The notes beneath the pieces were generated by a model. The model did not search any database and was not told where the DNA came from. It worked only from the letters and a program-made list of their open reading frames with translations. This document shows, one piece after another, positions 11,896-25,999 of a DNA stretch of 64,000 bases. The stretch comes from Coprinopsis marcescibilis. Taxonomy: Eukaryota > Basidiomycota > Agaricomycetes > Agaricales > Psathyrellaceae. The position numbers were made by a program, and so were the translations under genes. Each line of letters opens with the position of its first letter. Within the stretch, counting starts at the first letter, position 1. The stretch lies in assembly GCA_004369085.1 (NCBI GenBank), contig ML210198.1, positions 1 to 64,000 of the forward strand. Reading direction: 5' to 3'.

Positions 11896-14800
11896 ATGGG
11901 AGATGACATCCCGCCAACGCAGTCGCATAGTGGTTGGGAGGTTTTGAATAATGGTGGGTAGCTGGTCAATTTGGAAAAACCTGAGAGAAGAGGCGATTGC
12001 TGATGCGTTTGGTACGTAGACCGGTCGTCATCAGGCGTTTCGAGCGACTTTGAGGGCCCCAATCCCCAAGATGAGGACGAGGTGGACGAGTTGGACTCGA
12101 GCAGGTACCGTCAGAATCATGCAAGTAGGATTGGGGACACGAATCAGGCTATTGTGGATGCACTCAATGAGGCTGCGACTTTGCATGGGAACACTCCCAT
12201 TAAAGTGAAAAGGAACGTGGATGTGGTGGCTGGTGGGAGTGCGGACAGGCCAGTGAAGAGGCAGAAGACGCTGGAAGGCAGAATTGTGCTCAAAAGTAGG
12301 CCTTCGCAGGGTTAGTGAATTCTCTTATTTGCTTTGCGCAACTCGATTTTGACCTGGATTGTTTTTGTGCGGTGTAGTTGCAGAAGGTAGCAGTCGGCCC
12401 AAAATACAACAGAGGGCCTCGACCTCATCCTTTGTAGCTGTCCAGGATCCGCCTACCAGCTCAGACGAAGCTGAAGCGCCCCAGTATGGAGTACAGAAGA
12501 AGTCTGTGCTCTTGAGGACTTTGACGGAAAAGATGCCAACGGCGAGAAAGTCTGGGTTTGGTGAGTGTTTGCCTGCCTCTCTGTAAAATTCGTTTTGCCA
12601 ATCTACATCTTGGTGACTTAGGACCACCGCCGCAGAAACCGAGGCATTCGATGCCTTCCCTACCAACAGTGCATACTATTGACCTTGGAAATGCTCGAGG
12701 GAGCGGGAGCGTTGGTAGCAGCAGTGTTACTACTCAGAGTGCAGTCAACAAACCGTCACGCGTGGGATCGTCGTCCCCGTCGTCTTCAAGCGACGCAGAG
12801 AGCAACGATGAACCGCCCATCGTGTGGTCCAAGCGGAAAGCAAGGAAAACGACTGGGGGACTGCATCCGAAGAAGATATTCGCAAGTGTCATGGGCAATG
12901 CCAATCGCAAGAATGCCAAGTCTTCCTCTTCCTCTTCGTCGCCCACTACGACTACGTCGGTTTCAAGGCCTTTTGCTCATGGTCCAGCTACGTCGGCTTC
13001 AACAATGCAAAAGGAAGCTCAACCTCAGCGATCCCAGCCCCAGTCGGAACAACCGGAGGAACCTTCAAAGGTTATCGATGTTATTGAAATTTCCTCAGAT
13101 AGCGACGAACCGACAGCCCCACCGCTTCCATCGCGGACGAAGAACAAGAACATCATTTTCAACAGCGGGACTATTTCAAAACCTTTTGCTAAACCAGCCG
13201 CCTCTATCTCTGCAAAACCTTCTGCGTTCGCCTCAACATCGTCCGCACCCATCAAAACTACTTCCACGGCTTCCACGAGTACGCAATCGGATGCTATAAG
13301 ACCAAGACCGAGACTAAGAGGAAAGTTTGCAACGCAGGCCGGGGAGGGTAGCGCCAGCGCTTTCAAAGCAAGTGTGGCATCCAAGGATAAACACAAAGGC
13401 AAAGACAGGCACCCCGATATCACACCTGCAACTACGACTGCTACCGATTCTAATCAAGAATGGACATCGTTCGCAAACAACATTTGCAGCACGGCTGATG
13501 GACAAGCGGAAGAGGGGAGCAGCAGTGGTGGAGATGATGCGTATGTGGTCGGGGGAATATCGACGTTTTCTGGACCGTCGAGGTCAGAGAGTAGAGCTGG
13601 GAGGCCAGCTGGTGCGGGCAGGGTGTCAAGTGGTTCAAAACCGGCGTCGAGGCCGGTTTCGAGAATTGGTGGTGGTTTTTTTTCAACTTCCGCTTCAACA
13701 ACTACGGCAACAGGTTCAATGGCAGCACCCTCGATCTCCACTGCAAGATGGGGATCCCCATCCAAGCAAAGCACGTTGGATATGTTCGCTTTTGCCAAGA
13801 GGCAGCCAGTGGGTAGAGAAGAGGCGATGGTGTATACGCCTCCTGGGAGTGATGCAGATATGGAAGATCCTGGCGTTCCTGGAGGTACTGTCAGTGACGA
13901 TGGTTTGGACGAGGAACTGACTGATGCTCACCCAGGGCCGGATAATAGGAGCTTTGGAAAGGCGTTGGGGGTTTCATGGTTGGATGATATGTCATCGGGT
14001 GCGGAGGGTCGACGCGCGGGTACGCCTGTCAATGCAGTCGATGATGATGTGTTCGTGAAGGAGCAGCAGTTATCGCCCCAGCTGCCTGCCTCCGACAAGG
14101 TGTGTTTCCTCGCAAGCATTGGTTTCAATTGGTTGTTGATCGTTAATCCTTGTATATAAGGGTAAATTCCGGGCGAGCGAGGTCACTTCAAGGCCCCCGT
14201 CAACAGCAGCTTCGTGTGTGCCCTCGGCTACTTCCATCTCGGTCACTGGGCCAGCAAAAGCGACGATGGATCTCGCGGAGGCTTACAACAGCCGAGCACA
14301 GGCACATGCATCGACTTCTACTTCCACGTCCATCCCATCCGCCGGGCCTGGTGCGACGGGGGATGGTAAGAAGAGGAAGACCAAGAAGGCGAAAAAGAAA
14401 AGGGCACCGCCTCCCCCTGTCGGCATGACTGGCGGAGGGTCGAAGGACGATCCATTGGATTTGACGGAATTGTTGGAATCGGATGGCGATGGTGGTGTCG
14501 AGGTTATGACGAAGGCGTCAAAAGGCAAGGAGAAACACAAGGAGAATGAGGATACGGGTGTGAAGAAGGGGAAGGGCAAAGAGGAGTCCAAATCGTCATC
14601 GTCTTCTGCAGCAGCGTCGAGGGCGGGCTCGAAAACGGCACGTGGCAAGGGAAAGGGTGCTGGGGAGGCTGTGAATGACAAGGAGAGGGAGCGGCAGAAG
14701 TCAACCTTCAGGGCTGCCGCTGCTGCGCTGAGCGGGATGACGTCGACGCCTGCGCCTACATCGGTATCTGCATTCAAATCGGTGTCTACCGCACATGGAA

Positions 14801-17136
14801 CGCCCAGTTCTCTTGCGACCACACTGCCTATCGTGAAAGGCACGAAGCCGTTGAGGTACTCAGTGTCGCAGAATTCGTCCCCTGTGTTAGGAGAGCGGTC
14901 TGTGGTAGACTCTGAAACGAAAACCGAAGGCGCTGCTCCTAGTACGATTGATACGACCCGACCTCGATCTGCTTCTGCCATTCGCTCGGTAGACTTTTCT
15001 AGAATTCCGTTTGCGGGCATACCGCCGTTGTCTCTGGATGGAGAAGTGGATATAGAAGCGGACCCGGACGTAGACCTCGACATGCACCCGCCTACAAGTG
15101 CCAGCGCGTCATCTACGAGGCCCAGCTCCCGGTCATCCGCAGCCAGGATGGTTGACGCGCGCGACGAAGAGAACGAAGTTGATGAGAGGCACATACCCTT
15201 CTCGCCTTCTTCCCCTGCTCCGCCCACTATCACTGTTAGTGGCAAAGGCAAGGGCAAGGAAAGAGCTGCGCCGACATCACCTACTGTGGATAAGACTACA
15301 ATTCGAGGCATGGCTCCTCCGCCACCCACCGGGAGCACGGAGGTCGGGTTCGACTTTGGTGAGGCCAGGGGCGATGATGGGTCTGCGAGCGATGATGCCC
15401 TTATGGAGGTTGCTGATATGCTCGTTTCCTCGGGATCAGTGAGATCGACTCCAGGCGTTGCAAATATCACGGATGCTTTGGGAAGTCAAGATCTTGGGGA
15501 GGAAACACGGCGACCGGAAGGTACCTTGGAAGGCGCGAAGAACATCGTTTCTGCTGTTGCGTCCACCTCTTCAACATCAGTATCATCAACGTCAACCCCG
15601 TCAACGCCCAAGACACCTGCGGACGACTATGGAGGGCCTGACTTTAGGGAACACGTAGACGAGGAAGAGGAATTCGGGAGGCGTGAAGAGTTCAGCGTCA
15701 CAACTAGCCGCACAAGCGACAAAAAGTCGTATGGTGGGTATGAATGCCTCACCTTCAATGACTACCGGCAATCCATCAAAGATAACCCCTTCGAAGTCTA
15801 CTACGCGCGCGACCTCCCACACCAGCTGCAGGACTTTATCAACGCCATGGACCAGGAGCAGATCCGCAACCTCCCTGGCATGACGCAAGTGTTTGAGGCG
15901 TTCATCCTCGAGCATACCGTGTTGGACGAGCCCGATGCGCCACCAATCAAGGTCATCAACGAGGTGGATCATGAGCCGACTCCGCCTTGGGAGTTCCAGT
16001 ACAGCAATAGGATGTGGCATTCGGACAATGTGCCACCGCCGGATGTGAAGAACCTGGAGGGGTGTGACTGTATTGGTGGGTGTGATCCACGGTCAAAGAC
16101 GTGCAAGTGCTTGAAAAAACAGATGGACGCGATTGCGATGGTTGACGCTGCGGGGGCAGAAGGAGAGGAAGGGCCGGTTCTGCCAATGCAACACGAGTTT
16201 GCGTATGACAAGGCGGGGAGGTTGAGGCAGCCTGGATATCCGATTTTCGAGTGCAATTCATTATGTGGGTGTGACGAGGACTGCAGGAATCGGGTGCGTT
16301 TTGAGTCTGATGTTTATGTTCACCTGCCTTTTGCTGATTTTAAGCCTTCAGGTAGTGCAAAACGGCAGGAAGGTGGCGGTTTCTATCCAAAAGACTGAAC
16401 ATAAAGGATGGGGAGTATTCGCGGGCCCCAAGAAGATTCCTCGAGGAACGTTTTTGGGCATATATGCCGGAGAGATTCTATCAGAAGAAGAGGGTCAAAC
16501 GCGCGGTTTGTGAGCATTGCCCGTGTCCTTCCTCTTTGATAGCAAAGTCTGATATTACCCACACACAGGGTATACAATAAATTCGGCAGGACGTATCTCT
16601 TCGACCTCGACTTCTACCACCTCCAGGTAGACGAAGATTGGGATGTTAAATACGTCGTGGATGCATACCAGGTTGGCAACGTACGTCCGGCATCCTCTCG
16701 TTCAGAAATATCTTAGCAAGCTTATTCACCTCTCCACCTCTAGTTCACTCGATTCCTCGTATGTGGCCATTTTTATGCTTCCTTTGCCCCTTGCCTAATC
16801 ACCCCTTTGTCTGTAGAATCATTCTTGCAGTCCCAACTGCCGCATCTATCCCTGTTACATAAACGAAGCCAACATCGACAAACCACTTTTGTCGGTCTTC
16901 GCTGACCGTGACATCGAACCTTTCGAGGAGATTTGCTTCAACTATAACGGTGACCAAGCGGATGACCTCGCAACCCGCGCGGAGAATACTCAGAATCCTG
17001 CCTCTCAGAAACGGGATGCGATTTACCAGAGGTGTATGTGTGGGGCAGAGAACTGTACAGGTAGGTTTTGCTTCCTCCTGTTACACCTGTATTTCTGGCT
17101 GACGGGGGTTCGCATGTAGGTTTGATGTTCAAGTGA
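11896..17136 (+). CDS. SUV39/Clr4-type histone H3K9 methyltransferase
   Basis: SAM-dependent lysine methyltransferase, expected to deposit H3K9 methylation in heterochromatin. Ten exons (11896-11953, 12020-12310, 12378-12560, 12622-14099, 14161-16293, 16352-16509, 16569-16680, 16744-16758, 16817-17060, 17120-17136) sum to 4689 nt, giving 1562 residues. The pre-SET (about 1300-1381) has the nine zinc cysteines CDC…C…CKC…CNSLC…CDEDC. SET spans about 1382-1530: HKGWGVFA, GTFLGIYAGE, RTYLFDLDFY, FTRFLNHSCSPN (Asn1477-His1478, the SAM/catalytic signature) and EEICFNYN. Post-SET cysteines CMCGAENC follow. The first ~1250 residues are low-complexity Ser/Pro/Lys-rich sequence with VIDVIEISSDSDE-like acidic motifs; no chromodomain was recognised. 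Exon 8 is only 15 nt. Tail to tail with the ubiquitin E2 gene. Confidence 0.92.
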
Positions 17137-17653
17137 GCAGTTCCGAGCATTTGTTATTGGCGAATATAACCAGATGTTATACCACTTGCAATAAGGATAT
17201 GATAGCTAGTCATGTTAGATCTAATAGATAGAATGTTACAAATCTATGTAAAACATAAATCAATGCAGTTAATCCCAGCTAATTCGCGGATGATGGACCG
17301 ATACTCCGTTACAGGGCGACGTCGCAATACTAGGCCTAACTTCGAATCTAGGTGTTATATACTCCCATCATAGTATCCAATACTCTGTGTTTCTAATAAT
17401 TAATCTGTACAACGTTGTTACAGCGAAAGCAAACAGTCGCATAATCTAAAGTTGCTAGAGTGGAGGAAATGCAGAAGACCATGACATGTGTATATTAAAC
17501 AATTGAAGAGGGGGCCCAGAAGCTCTAATCCAAGTTCCGTTTGGCATCAAAGCTAAACCGTATTGTTGTGGTAATAGTGATAATAGTAGTCATCGAAAAG
17601 AAAGCAGAACAAGCGAACGAAACCCAAAAGTCAGTTAAACCGACTAAAGAAAA
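17137..17653. other. Convergent intergenic region
   Basis: About 520 A+T-richer bases between two convergent genes; it must hold both 3' ends and polyadenylation signals. No gene was seen. Confidence 0.5.
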
Positions 17654-19087
<1,434 letters not shown>

Positions 19088-19347
19088 GTTGCTGGGCCAC
19101 GCGTGGGGGAGAGGGAGAAAGGTGGGTTGGACTCGTGTAGATGCAGTGATCGTCGGACTGAATTTGGTCCGTCGTGCCTCCCCTAAATTAGTCTGCACGT
19201 GGAGGTCCCGTGATATTCGCATGATCGATCGCGACGCGTTACGAATGACCAATCACAGCCCGAGAGCAAAGGCTTTTGGAATTCGAGGTGCCACCAGTAA
19301 AGGTTGAATGTATTACACAGATTATCAAGGATGACACTAGTGTCTAT

Positions 19348-20758
19348 TTATCGTAGTCCAATGGTGGTCGCAACTTGTTCAGCTACACCCATCATCTTCT
19401 CCGACCATTGTCTGCCGCCAGTGTTGCCCTGATCCTTCTGATTCGCCAATACGTACGGGTAGCCTCCATCCGCACTGGTACTCACCCCAGAAGCAAGCGG
19501 AAGCTCTCCCAAAATCGGGACTTGCAGTTTGTCGGCTACAGCCCGAAACCTATCAGGTTTGCCTGCGGGACCTTGTTAGGGGCGAGCTGCCACGCATGGA
19601 GCACAAAGGCACATACCAAAGAGGTACTGAGGTTCTGGGGACGTGCAAGTCGGGCAAAGGTAATGCGATTGGTTGAGCACTAGTCCCGTTATCTGATAGA
19701 TAGATGGCTAGGTCAGCGCTCCGACATTGCAGCTGTAATGAAAGACGTACCGGTACAGAAACCTTCTTCATCATCGCAATACCTTTCCTCACATCCGACA
19801 ACGCGACGTCTTGCGGCGTTGAGACAATAACAGCCCCTATTTGCACAGCAGATAAGCCTTATTACGCATGTACGAGCCAAATAATACGCACCGTCCACGA
19901 TCACCAGTTGGGCCAAAGTCAGTGGTACATCCCCTGTGCCAGGAGGCATATCAATGACAAGAACGTCCAAACCATCCACCGACCCTCCACCGCCACTCGC
20001 GGTCCTCCAATCAACATCGAATAATAGCTGCTGAACAGCCTTTTGCACCATTAACCCTCTCCAGACAATTGGTGTATCCGTGTTACTCGCGTCTTCGGGG
20101 TTGGTGGAAGGTATAAGGAACCCCATGGACATGCACGGGATCCCATGGTTCGTCATTGGGACAAGTGCGCCATCTAACAAAATAATTCTGAGTTCGGATA
20201 CTCGTCTGTATATGCTGTAGGCTTACTGGAGGTCAAATCCGGTTCTCCAGCATTCGTCAACCCCATCAACGTAGGCACGGATGGTCCAAATACATCGAGA
20301 TCCAAAACCCCAACTTTCAGCCTTCCACCACCGGTGGGGTTCTTCAGCAGCGCCAATGCAAAAGCAAGGTTAACTAGAAACAGGCCGGGTCAGCCGTCTT
20401 AGCGTCCCAACGCTGCGACATCCCGGGCCAACGCACCAGCAACCGTACTCTTCCCAACCCCACCTTTCCCGCTCGCGACGACTACGACCTTTTTGACATT
20501 CGATATGTGACGCTTAACGGGCGGTCCCGTCCTCCTAGGCATCGTAGGCGCTTGGGGCGACGTAGGTTTGCGTGGCAAGCCCAGGGGATTTTCGTGTTTT
20601 CGACATGGCGAAGTCGTGAAATCCCGCCGCTGTTTTGACGTTGACAATGCGACTAGGGGAGTTTTGGTTGATGCTGAGCTGATATGCTGAATATGTGGAG
20701 CATGGACGGAAAACGGGGCACGCTTGGGAGCATGTCGGAGGAGCAGTGACAGAGCCAT
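19348..20758 (-). CDS. IND1: Ind1/NUBPL-type mitochondrial Fe-S P-loop NTPase
   Basis: Member of the Mrp/NBP35 ParA-like family; Ind1/NUBPL delivers Fe-S clusters to respiratory complex I in mitochondria. Six exons (20758-20437, 20373-20227, 20173-19892, 19836-19751, 19692-19617, 19571-19348) give 378 residues. The deviant Walker [19 protein letters not shown] is split by intron 1; [15 protein letters not shown] (switch-like) and [16 protein letters not shown] (Walker B region) follow, then [17 protein letters not shown] and the cluster-binding CPTC in [15 protein letters not shown]. The N-terminus [16 protein letters not shown] is Arg/Ser-rich without acids, as in a mitochondrial presequence, which separates Ind1 from cytosolic Cfd1/Nbp35. 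ATG 20758 is chosen for that reason over an upstream in-frame ATG at 20923. Confidence 0.9.
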
Positions 20759-21053
20759 TCTCCCTTTTTTCTGTGCGTTGACCTGGGTTCGAACTCGCCG
20801 CTTACATACTGTCCTGGATGACGTCAAATGCCAAGAGAACACATAGCGCCCAAAACCCGTCGTACCGTTAGACTGGGATGGATAAGTTGGCAATATGCCG
20901 TGTTTGAAAAGAATATACAGCACGTCGCAGTCATGTACTAGACTCTACTCGCGACGGGACTGTAGCTAATTAAATTCAGAAGGATCCTCCAAATATGCGT
21001 TGAAGAATGGAACGAAAATGTCTTAGGACCTCCAATCAATCCAGCGCTTTTGT
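20759..21053. other. Intergenic, no gene seen
   Basis: About 300 bases upstream of the Ind1 start and downstream of the NACHT relic. It should include the Ind1 promoter; no motif can be called with confidence. Confidence 0.4.
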
Positions 21054-21890
21054 TCATCGTCCCTTGTGACGAAGTGGAATCGGTGCCTTGGCCATGGCAT
21101 GATTAGCATTTTGCCCACATAGATGTCTAAGATTGCTGAGAGCAAAGCAGCGAAGCCGTTTCTCGAACACCGCAAGTCGTCGATGAGGGGCAGGGATCAG
21201 AGGAGCAAAAGAATTGGCTCCAAATGCGAAATCACCGCCTCGGGTGTAGCGTACGGAAGAAAGTGAAAGATCATGCCCATAACTCCGTGACTTGCCTAAC
21301 ACGCAACTGTCATTTTGTATGCTATAAACCAAAGAAATAATTTACTCACTCATGGAATCCGTCTAGGAAACAACGCCACGGCCACTAGCCCATACCCAGT
21401 TGAGCAACATAAGTGTTAGTCTGGATAGCTTGGGCTCTTCTTTTCGAGTCAAATGGCTTTCTGATATATTTGCTGTGGCGAAGAAAAGCAGTACATCGTG
21501 GCCGAGAACACTGGAGGCAAAAGACCGGGGCGGACGATCTGAGTTGGGGAGAATAAATGGCGATTCCAAGTCACAAGAAAAAGAACCACGGCGCTAACGC
21601 TGATGGTTGCAGTAAGCGTATGGTCATCTGTCCCGTAAGTGCCAGTGCCATCGAGCGTTGGGTGCGTGTCCCAATACAACCACAAACTCGCGCTGGGTTC
21701 CAGTTCCAGTGTAATGTTATGGAGTCCTTGATGGAGTCACCGAAGCGCGTAAAGATTGGATATGCTGGGGGAAGTGGTATCCAAGGTGCCACCATTTGCC
21801 CATTTGCCGTCTGAGCAAGCGCTACGCACTATCGAAGGAGGGAAAAGCCTCGGGAGACATCTCTATCCAACAACACATAAACACGCGATT
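21054..21890 (-). pseudogene. Decayed C-terminal fragment of an NACHT STAND gene
   Basis: Several frames on the minus strand match, in order, the C-terminal half of the intact NACHT protein at 28491-31170. At about 21885-21800 VLLDRDVSRGFSLLR is followed by an in-frame TAG (intact: MLLGRDLSQGFSLLRRC). At about 21755-21730 FGDSIKDSI matches FGDHVKDSI. At about 21520-21390 SVLGHDVLLFFA…LSRLTLMLLNW matches RVLGHDVLLLLA…LSKVTYILLDW. At about 21180-21075 RCFALSNLRHLCGQ…HAMAKA matches RCLAISALRCICGR…PAMAKA. The pieces lie in different frames with a stop, so the copy is not translatable as one protein. No NACHT nucleotide-binding half was found next to it. Confidence 0.75.
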
Positions 21891-23889
21891 GGAAGTCCGA
21901 CCCTCGGCAGGCCCAGCCGGGCGTCTATTCCTTCGACGAACCAACTCCCAAGTCTGAAGCACGTAATGTGTTACCTTGGGCCTCTACTGTATCACAAATT
22001 ATCACTCACTCGGAGACGAATGCAAAGAACTCTCTGCCTGTGATTATGATCGCTGCATATGGATCTTTATGGACCAAGGTAAAGAATACCTGGTCCATAT
22101 CCCGGTTCATGGAGATTCTTTATAAGAGCAGCTTCAAACGTGACCGGGATATCCGGATAACTTTCCTCGAATCTCTTCCGGTGTAGAGCAGTCAAGACTG
22201 ACGCTTCAAAGTTTGCATTGTCCGTGGACATTCCTCAATTTCCGAGATGTCCTCCCCATCCCATTTCTCAGGTCCCAGGAACCATTCGTCCACACCTGCA
22301 GTATGTAATTATAATTCTAAGATCCAACCCCAACGCAAGGCTTGACGTTACCTCAATACACCATAGTGTATAATAAGTACTTAAGAACAAAGTAACACTT
22401 GAGGCCTGATCAACTTACATATAGCGTAATACTTACCCCTCCACAATCGGAGCAGTACCGGTATTCCGACCTCAGCGAAAAGAACGGCAGGGAGCCTCCT
22501 ACTCGGACGTCCGACCCTCGAGCATCGCACACAACCCCAAGTTCCATAGCAGAATGCCACCTCCCGCATCCGGCTACATCTTCACTTCTCTTTCTTACCA
22601 AGCCATCAAATGTCGCGAAACTCGCGTGATGCTCGCCTTCAGCAACTTACTTGTCGTTCAAACAAATTCCTTTCATCTCCGGCTACAGAACACCACAGTG
22701 CGTGTGTGTACATTCGTAGTGACGCCAGCGGTGAGCGCCGCCGTTGTGGTACCACTTTTCTTACAGGCGCAGGCTGCAAGTGGGGTGTAATTTGTGTAAG
22801 ATCCCTGAAGCACGAGCTTGTGGCGTTTGGCACTGTTCTCCATTAGAACTTGTTCTCTCTTCATCGCGAGATATAAGAGGAAGGTGTATACCCCCCGGTG
22901 AACACCCACGTCGCCGGAGATCCTTTTGGGCGAACGTTCTCTGAACACTGAACACTTATAGGGGGCATGTCTCAGCGATAACGTCGGGTATGGAACCACG
23001 GACTGACTCCATCTATTCTGCATTAACCACTATTCTCGAGGCTCGCCATCCCAAAGCTACTCAAAGGCTGAAAGACAAGTGGCCTTGCTGCAACAAGCGG
23101 TCCACCGTCTCAACTGCGCGGTCCAGCCAGGGGATGACCAAGGTGCATTTGATGGTTTGTCATTTGGGCTTACGCAGAAGCTGACACGCCGATTGATGTC
23201 GTACCCCCTTCTGACTCTTCCGCTCCCAGTGGTCTTGATCATCCTTCGCACAGAACTCGCTCTAACCGTTTCAGCCTCAATACAAACTTCAAGGCCATGA
23301 CACATCTTTCGCATAGGCTATCCGGGCTATCGAACTATGAAGTCAGCGATAGCCATTTTAAGTGAGTGATTATGATGCCAATGACAACAAGGCGAGGCAA
23401 CAGAAGTGTCTTACCGTTGCATGTTACCTGTTGTATTTTTTCTTACGAAGAATGAAAAAAAGATTTTTCCAGGCGTCTGGCGTAATCAGCTGTACCGGGT
23501 GCTTTGTGGACCTGCGTACTTATTGATTCAGGCTCCAGGGGGACATATATAAGGGGAGGTTTGTTGGGATGGGATCGACACAAATTACCCCTCGACATCC
23601 TCCGCTCCCCCCTCCCCTGTGTCCCCTACCTAGTGCTATTGTTGCTTATTAAGAACCCTCAGACGCATTTAACTAAACAAGGGTTGGTATCTATCTATCC
23701 ATCTCTCCTGTTGTAAACCAGGAAGCTAACGAGACGAGCAGGTCCATATCACATATCACCCCCTTACCTTAACCAATCCATCGCCGCAAAGCCCTTCGGA
23801 AGCGTATCATCCGAAATACTACTTCAGTCTTCAGCAAGTTAAGACTTGACCACCCATTCCAACATCCTCTACACCTAAACACCCAAGCA
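21891..23889. other. Intergenic, no supported gene
   Basis: Two kilobases of short, mutually overlapping frames with no domain, no consistent splice pattern and no recognisable motif. The proximal part may contain more unrecognisable debris of the NACHT relic. The last 350 bases should be the promoter of the AIF-like gene. Confidence 0.5.
23546..23552 (+). promoter_or_regulatory. Possible TATA box of the AIF-like gene
   Basis: TATATAA about 340 bases before the ATG, followed by a C/T-rich stretch (23581-23640) such as often surrounds fungal transcription starts. Position alone supports it. Confidence 0.35.
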
Positions 23890-25134
23890 ATGTCTAAATC
23901 CCTGCAAAACATCATCGTCCTCGGTGGCGGAACCGCAGGTGCAAGCACCGCCCTCGGGATCGTCAACTCGGGCAAATTCAACGCGAGCACCCATCGCCTC
24001 ATCCTCATCACACCACGCAGCTTCTACGTGCAGCTCCCAGCTGTCATCCGCACGAGCGTGACGGCCGAGGGCGACTTGGAGAAACGCATCCTCATGCCCT
24101 ACGGCGACTTCCTCAAGGGTAAAGGCGAAGTCAAAGTCGGCAAGGTCGTTTCGTTCACCAGCACCGAGACCGGTGGCGAGCTCACGCTGCAAAGTGGGGA
24201 AAAGTTGGATTATAGCGTGTTGGTGCTTGCTACTGGGAACACTTGGCCTGGCGCGTTGAATCTGCCTGAGGAGGAGGCCAAGGCGGTTGAGAGTCTGAAA
24301 GCGTGGAGGGCAAAGTTTGAGAAGGCGACGGATGTGGTGCTTGTTGGCGGAGGTGCTGTGGGCATTGGTGAGTGTTTTTCGTGTTTTATTAATAAGGTGG
24401 ATTGGACTGATAAGTCTGAACAGAGTATGCGGGAGAGCTTAAGGATTTCTTCCCGACCAAGAAGGTTACGATTGTGCATAACCAGGATGCGCTGCTCAAT
24501 GAAACGTACCCGGAGAAGTTCAGACGTGCTGCTCTCGTGCGTGTGCAGAAGACTGGTGCGCAGGTTGTGCTCGACGATAGGCTCGAGGAACTTGAGCCGT
24601 CTGAGAGTGGAACTGTCAAGACCAAGAAGGGCAAGACTATCCAAGCCGACCTTGTGGTGCGCACTTTTTCACAACGTACCATTGTATCTTTGCTGAAGGT
24701 ATTTTTAGATCCCAACATGGGGTGGACGACCAAACACAGAATTCATCGGTAGCTCCCTGGGTGCAGATGCGCTCTCGACTACCGGCCACGTCAAGGTCCT
24801 ACCAACACTGCAGCTGGCCTCACATCCCCGCATCTTCGCAGTTGGCGATATCATTGACTGGAAAGAGCAGAAGCAGCAGGCAAAGACACCTGCGCACGCC
24901 GCCGTTGCTGCACCGAATGTGATCGCGGTTGCCACTGGTGCTGCGGCGACTGGGGTGTACAAGGGGTCGATGGAGGCTATCATCATCACCGTTGGGAGGA
25001 GTGGTGGTGTGACCTATATGGGCTTGCTTTGGGGCCTGACGTTTGGGGACTGGTTCACGAGGTTGATCAAGTCGAAGGGGCTGTTTATTGATATGACGAG
25101 GAGTCAGCTTGGGTTGCCTGCTCCTGCTGCTTGA
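23890..25134 (+). CDS. AIFM2/FSP1-like FAD-dependent oxidoreductase
   Basis: Pyridine-nucleotide-disulfide-type flavoprotein of the apoptosis-inducing-factor/FSP1 (AMID) group, expected to oxidise NAD(P)H and reduce quinones or act in redox stress. Three exons (23890-24367, 24424-24656, 24709-25134) give 378 residues. The FAD-binding Rossmann motif IIVLGGGTAGASTA lies at 8-21, the conserved VLVLATGNTWPG at about 110-121, the NAD(P)H-binding motif VVLVGGGAVGIEYAGEL at about 148-164 (split by intron 1), PTWGGRPNTEFIG after intron 2, and the second FAD motif FAVGDIIDW near 280. A hydrophobic segment near the C-terminus (YMGLLWGLTFGDWF) could contact a membrane. No mitochondrial presequence is seen. 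Complete and intact. Confidence 0.88.
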
Positions 25135-25999
25135 GGATTGAGACGAGGGTTTCGGATTGCGATTCTTACATATAACGTTTCATTGGACTGAACCCTTGAC
25201 GACATGCGCTGTTTCTTACGTCTAGCATACTTTACCTTCATAGATACCTGTAGTGTAGGGGTGGATTCCAAACGCCCTCATCAGCATTTGTACCATGTGT
25301 AATACATTTCTTTTCCGGTTTTTGCTTCCGCGTTGTCTGTTCATCCCATTTCCGCCTGGATCCAGCTGGTTCCATCGGGGTCCATAGCCCGCCATACAGG
25401 TGACGTTTTCTTCGTTTCTGTTATTTAACTTCACCTTCTGTCCGCAGCCGGGGGGTCTTTGGTAGTCTTTAGGTCATTTGTATCATAGCGACCTCATGAT
25501 TTTACTGGCGAATTTAGACCGGTTTTTACGTTTCAGAGTTCTCCTAGCCGCCTTCTTAGCGACTTGCAATTGCACCCAAGCCCACCATTCCCGGCTCAAG
25601 GTAAAGGCACAGCTGCGGATATTGAGCGATAATCACTGTCTCGACCGCGAAGTTGGCGACGAATCAGGATTGAATTGTAAATGCCAAGAATGGCATAGAT
25701 ATCATAAATGACATGAATCCTGTGGTGCTGTTGCTATGCATGGAGCTTGGTCCTCAAGGGGGCGTGAGTATAAAACCAACGCGACGCTGATTTTCCTTTC
25801 TTCCTTCCAACCAGCGTTCGGTGACGGTCATTTCTCCCGCTGCCTTTTGGCCCATCCTCCTCTCTTTCCCTACACTCCTTCCACCTTCCGTCTCTTTATC
25901 TTAGTTGATACAGTGTCGGTTGCGTAGAGCGTAGACCGTCCAAGAAACTAGATATCTCACCCAATTTCAACACAACTTTCAACTCGCAGTTTCAACAAG
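25135..25999. other. Intergenic with LPMO promoter
   Basis: 865 bases with no supported gene. It contains a good TATA box at 25769 and a C/T-rich stretch at about 25795-25880 upstream of the LPMO start. Confidence 0.5.
25769..25775 (+). promoter_or_regulatory. Probable TATA box of the AA9 LPMO gene
   Basis: TATAAAA about 230 bases before the ATG, followed by pyrimidine-rich sequence. Strong TATA boxes are common in inducible fungal CAZyme promoters. Confidence 0.45.

Noticed and set aside
14283..15470. 395-codon open frame on the minus strand
   Set aside because: It is antisense to the low-complexity part of the SET gene, with Ser/Val/Asp runs that mirror the sense repeats.
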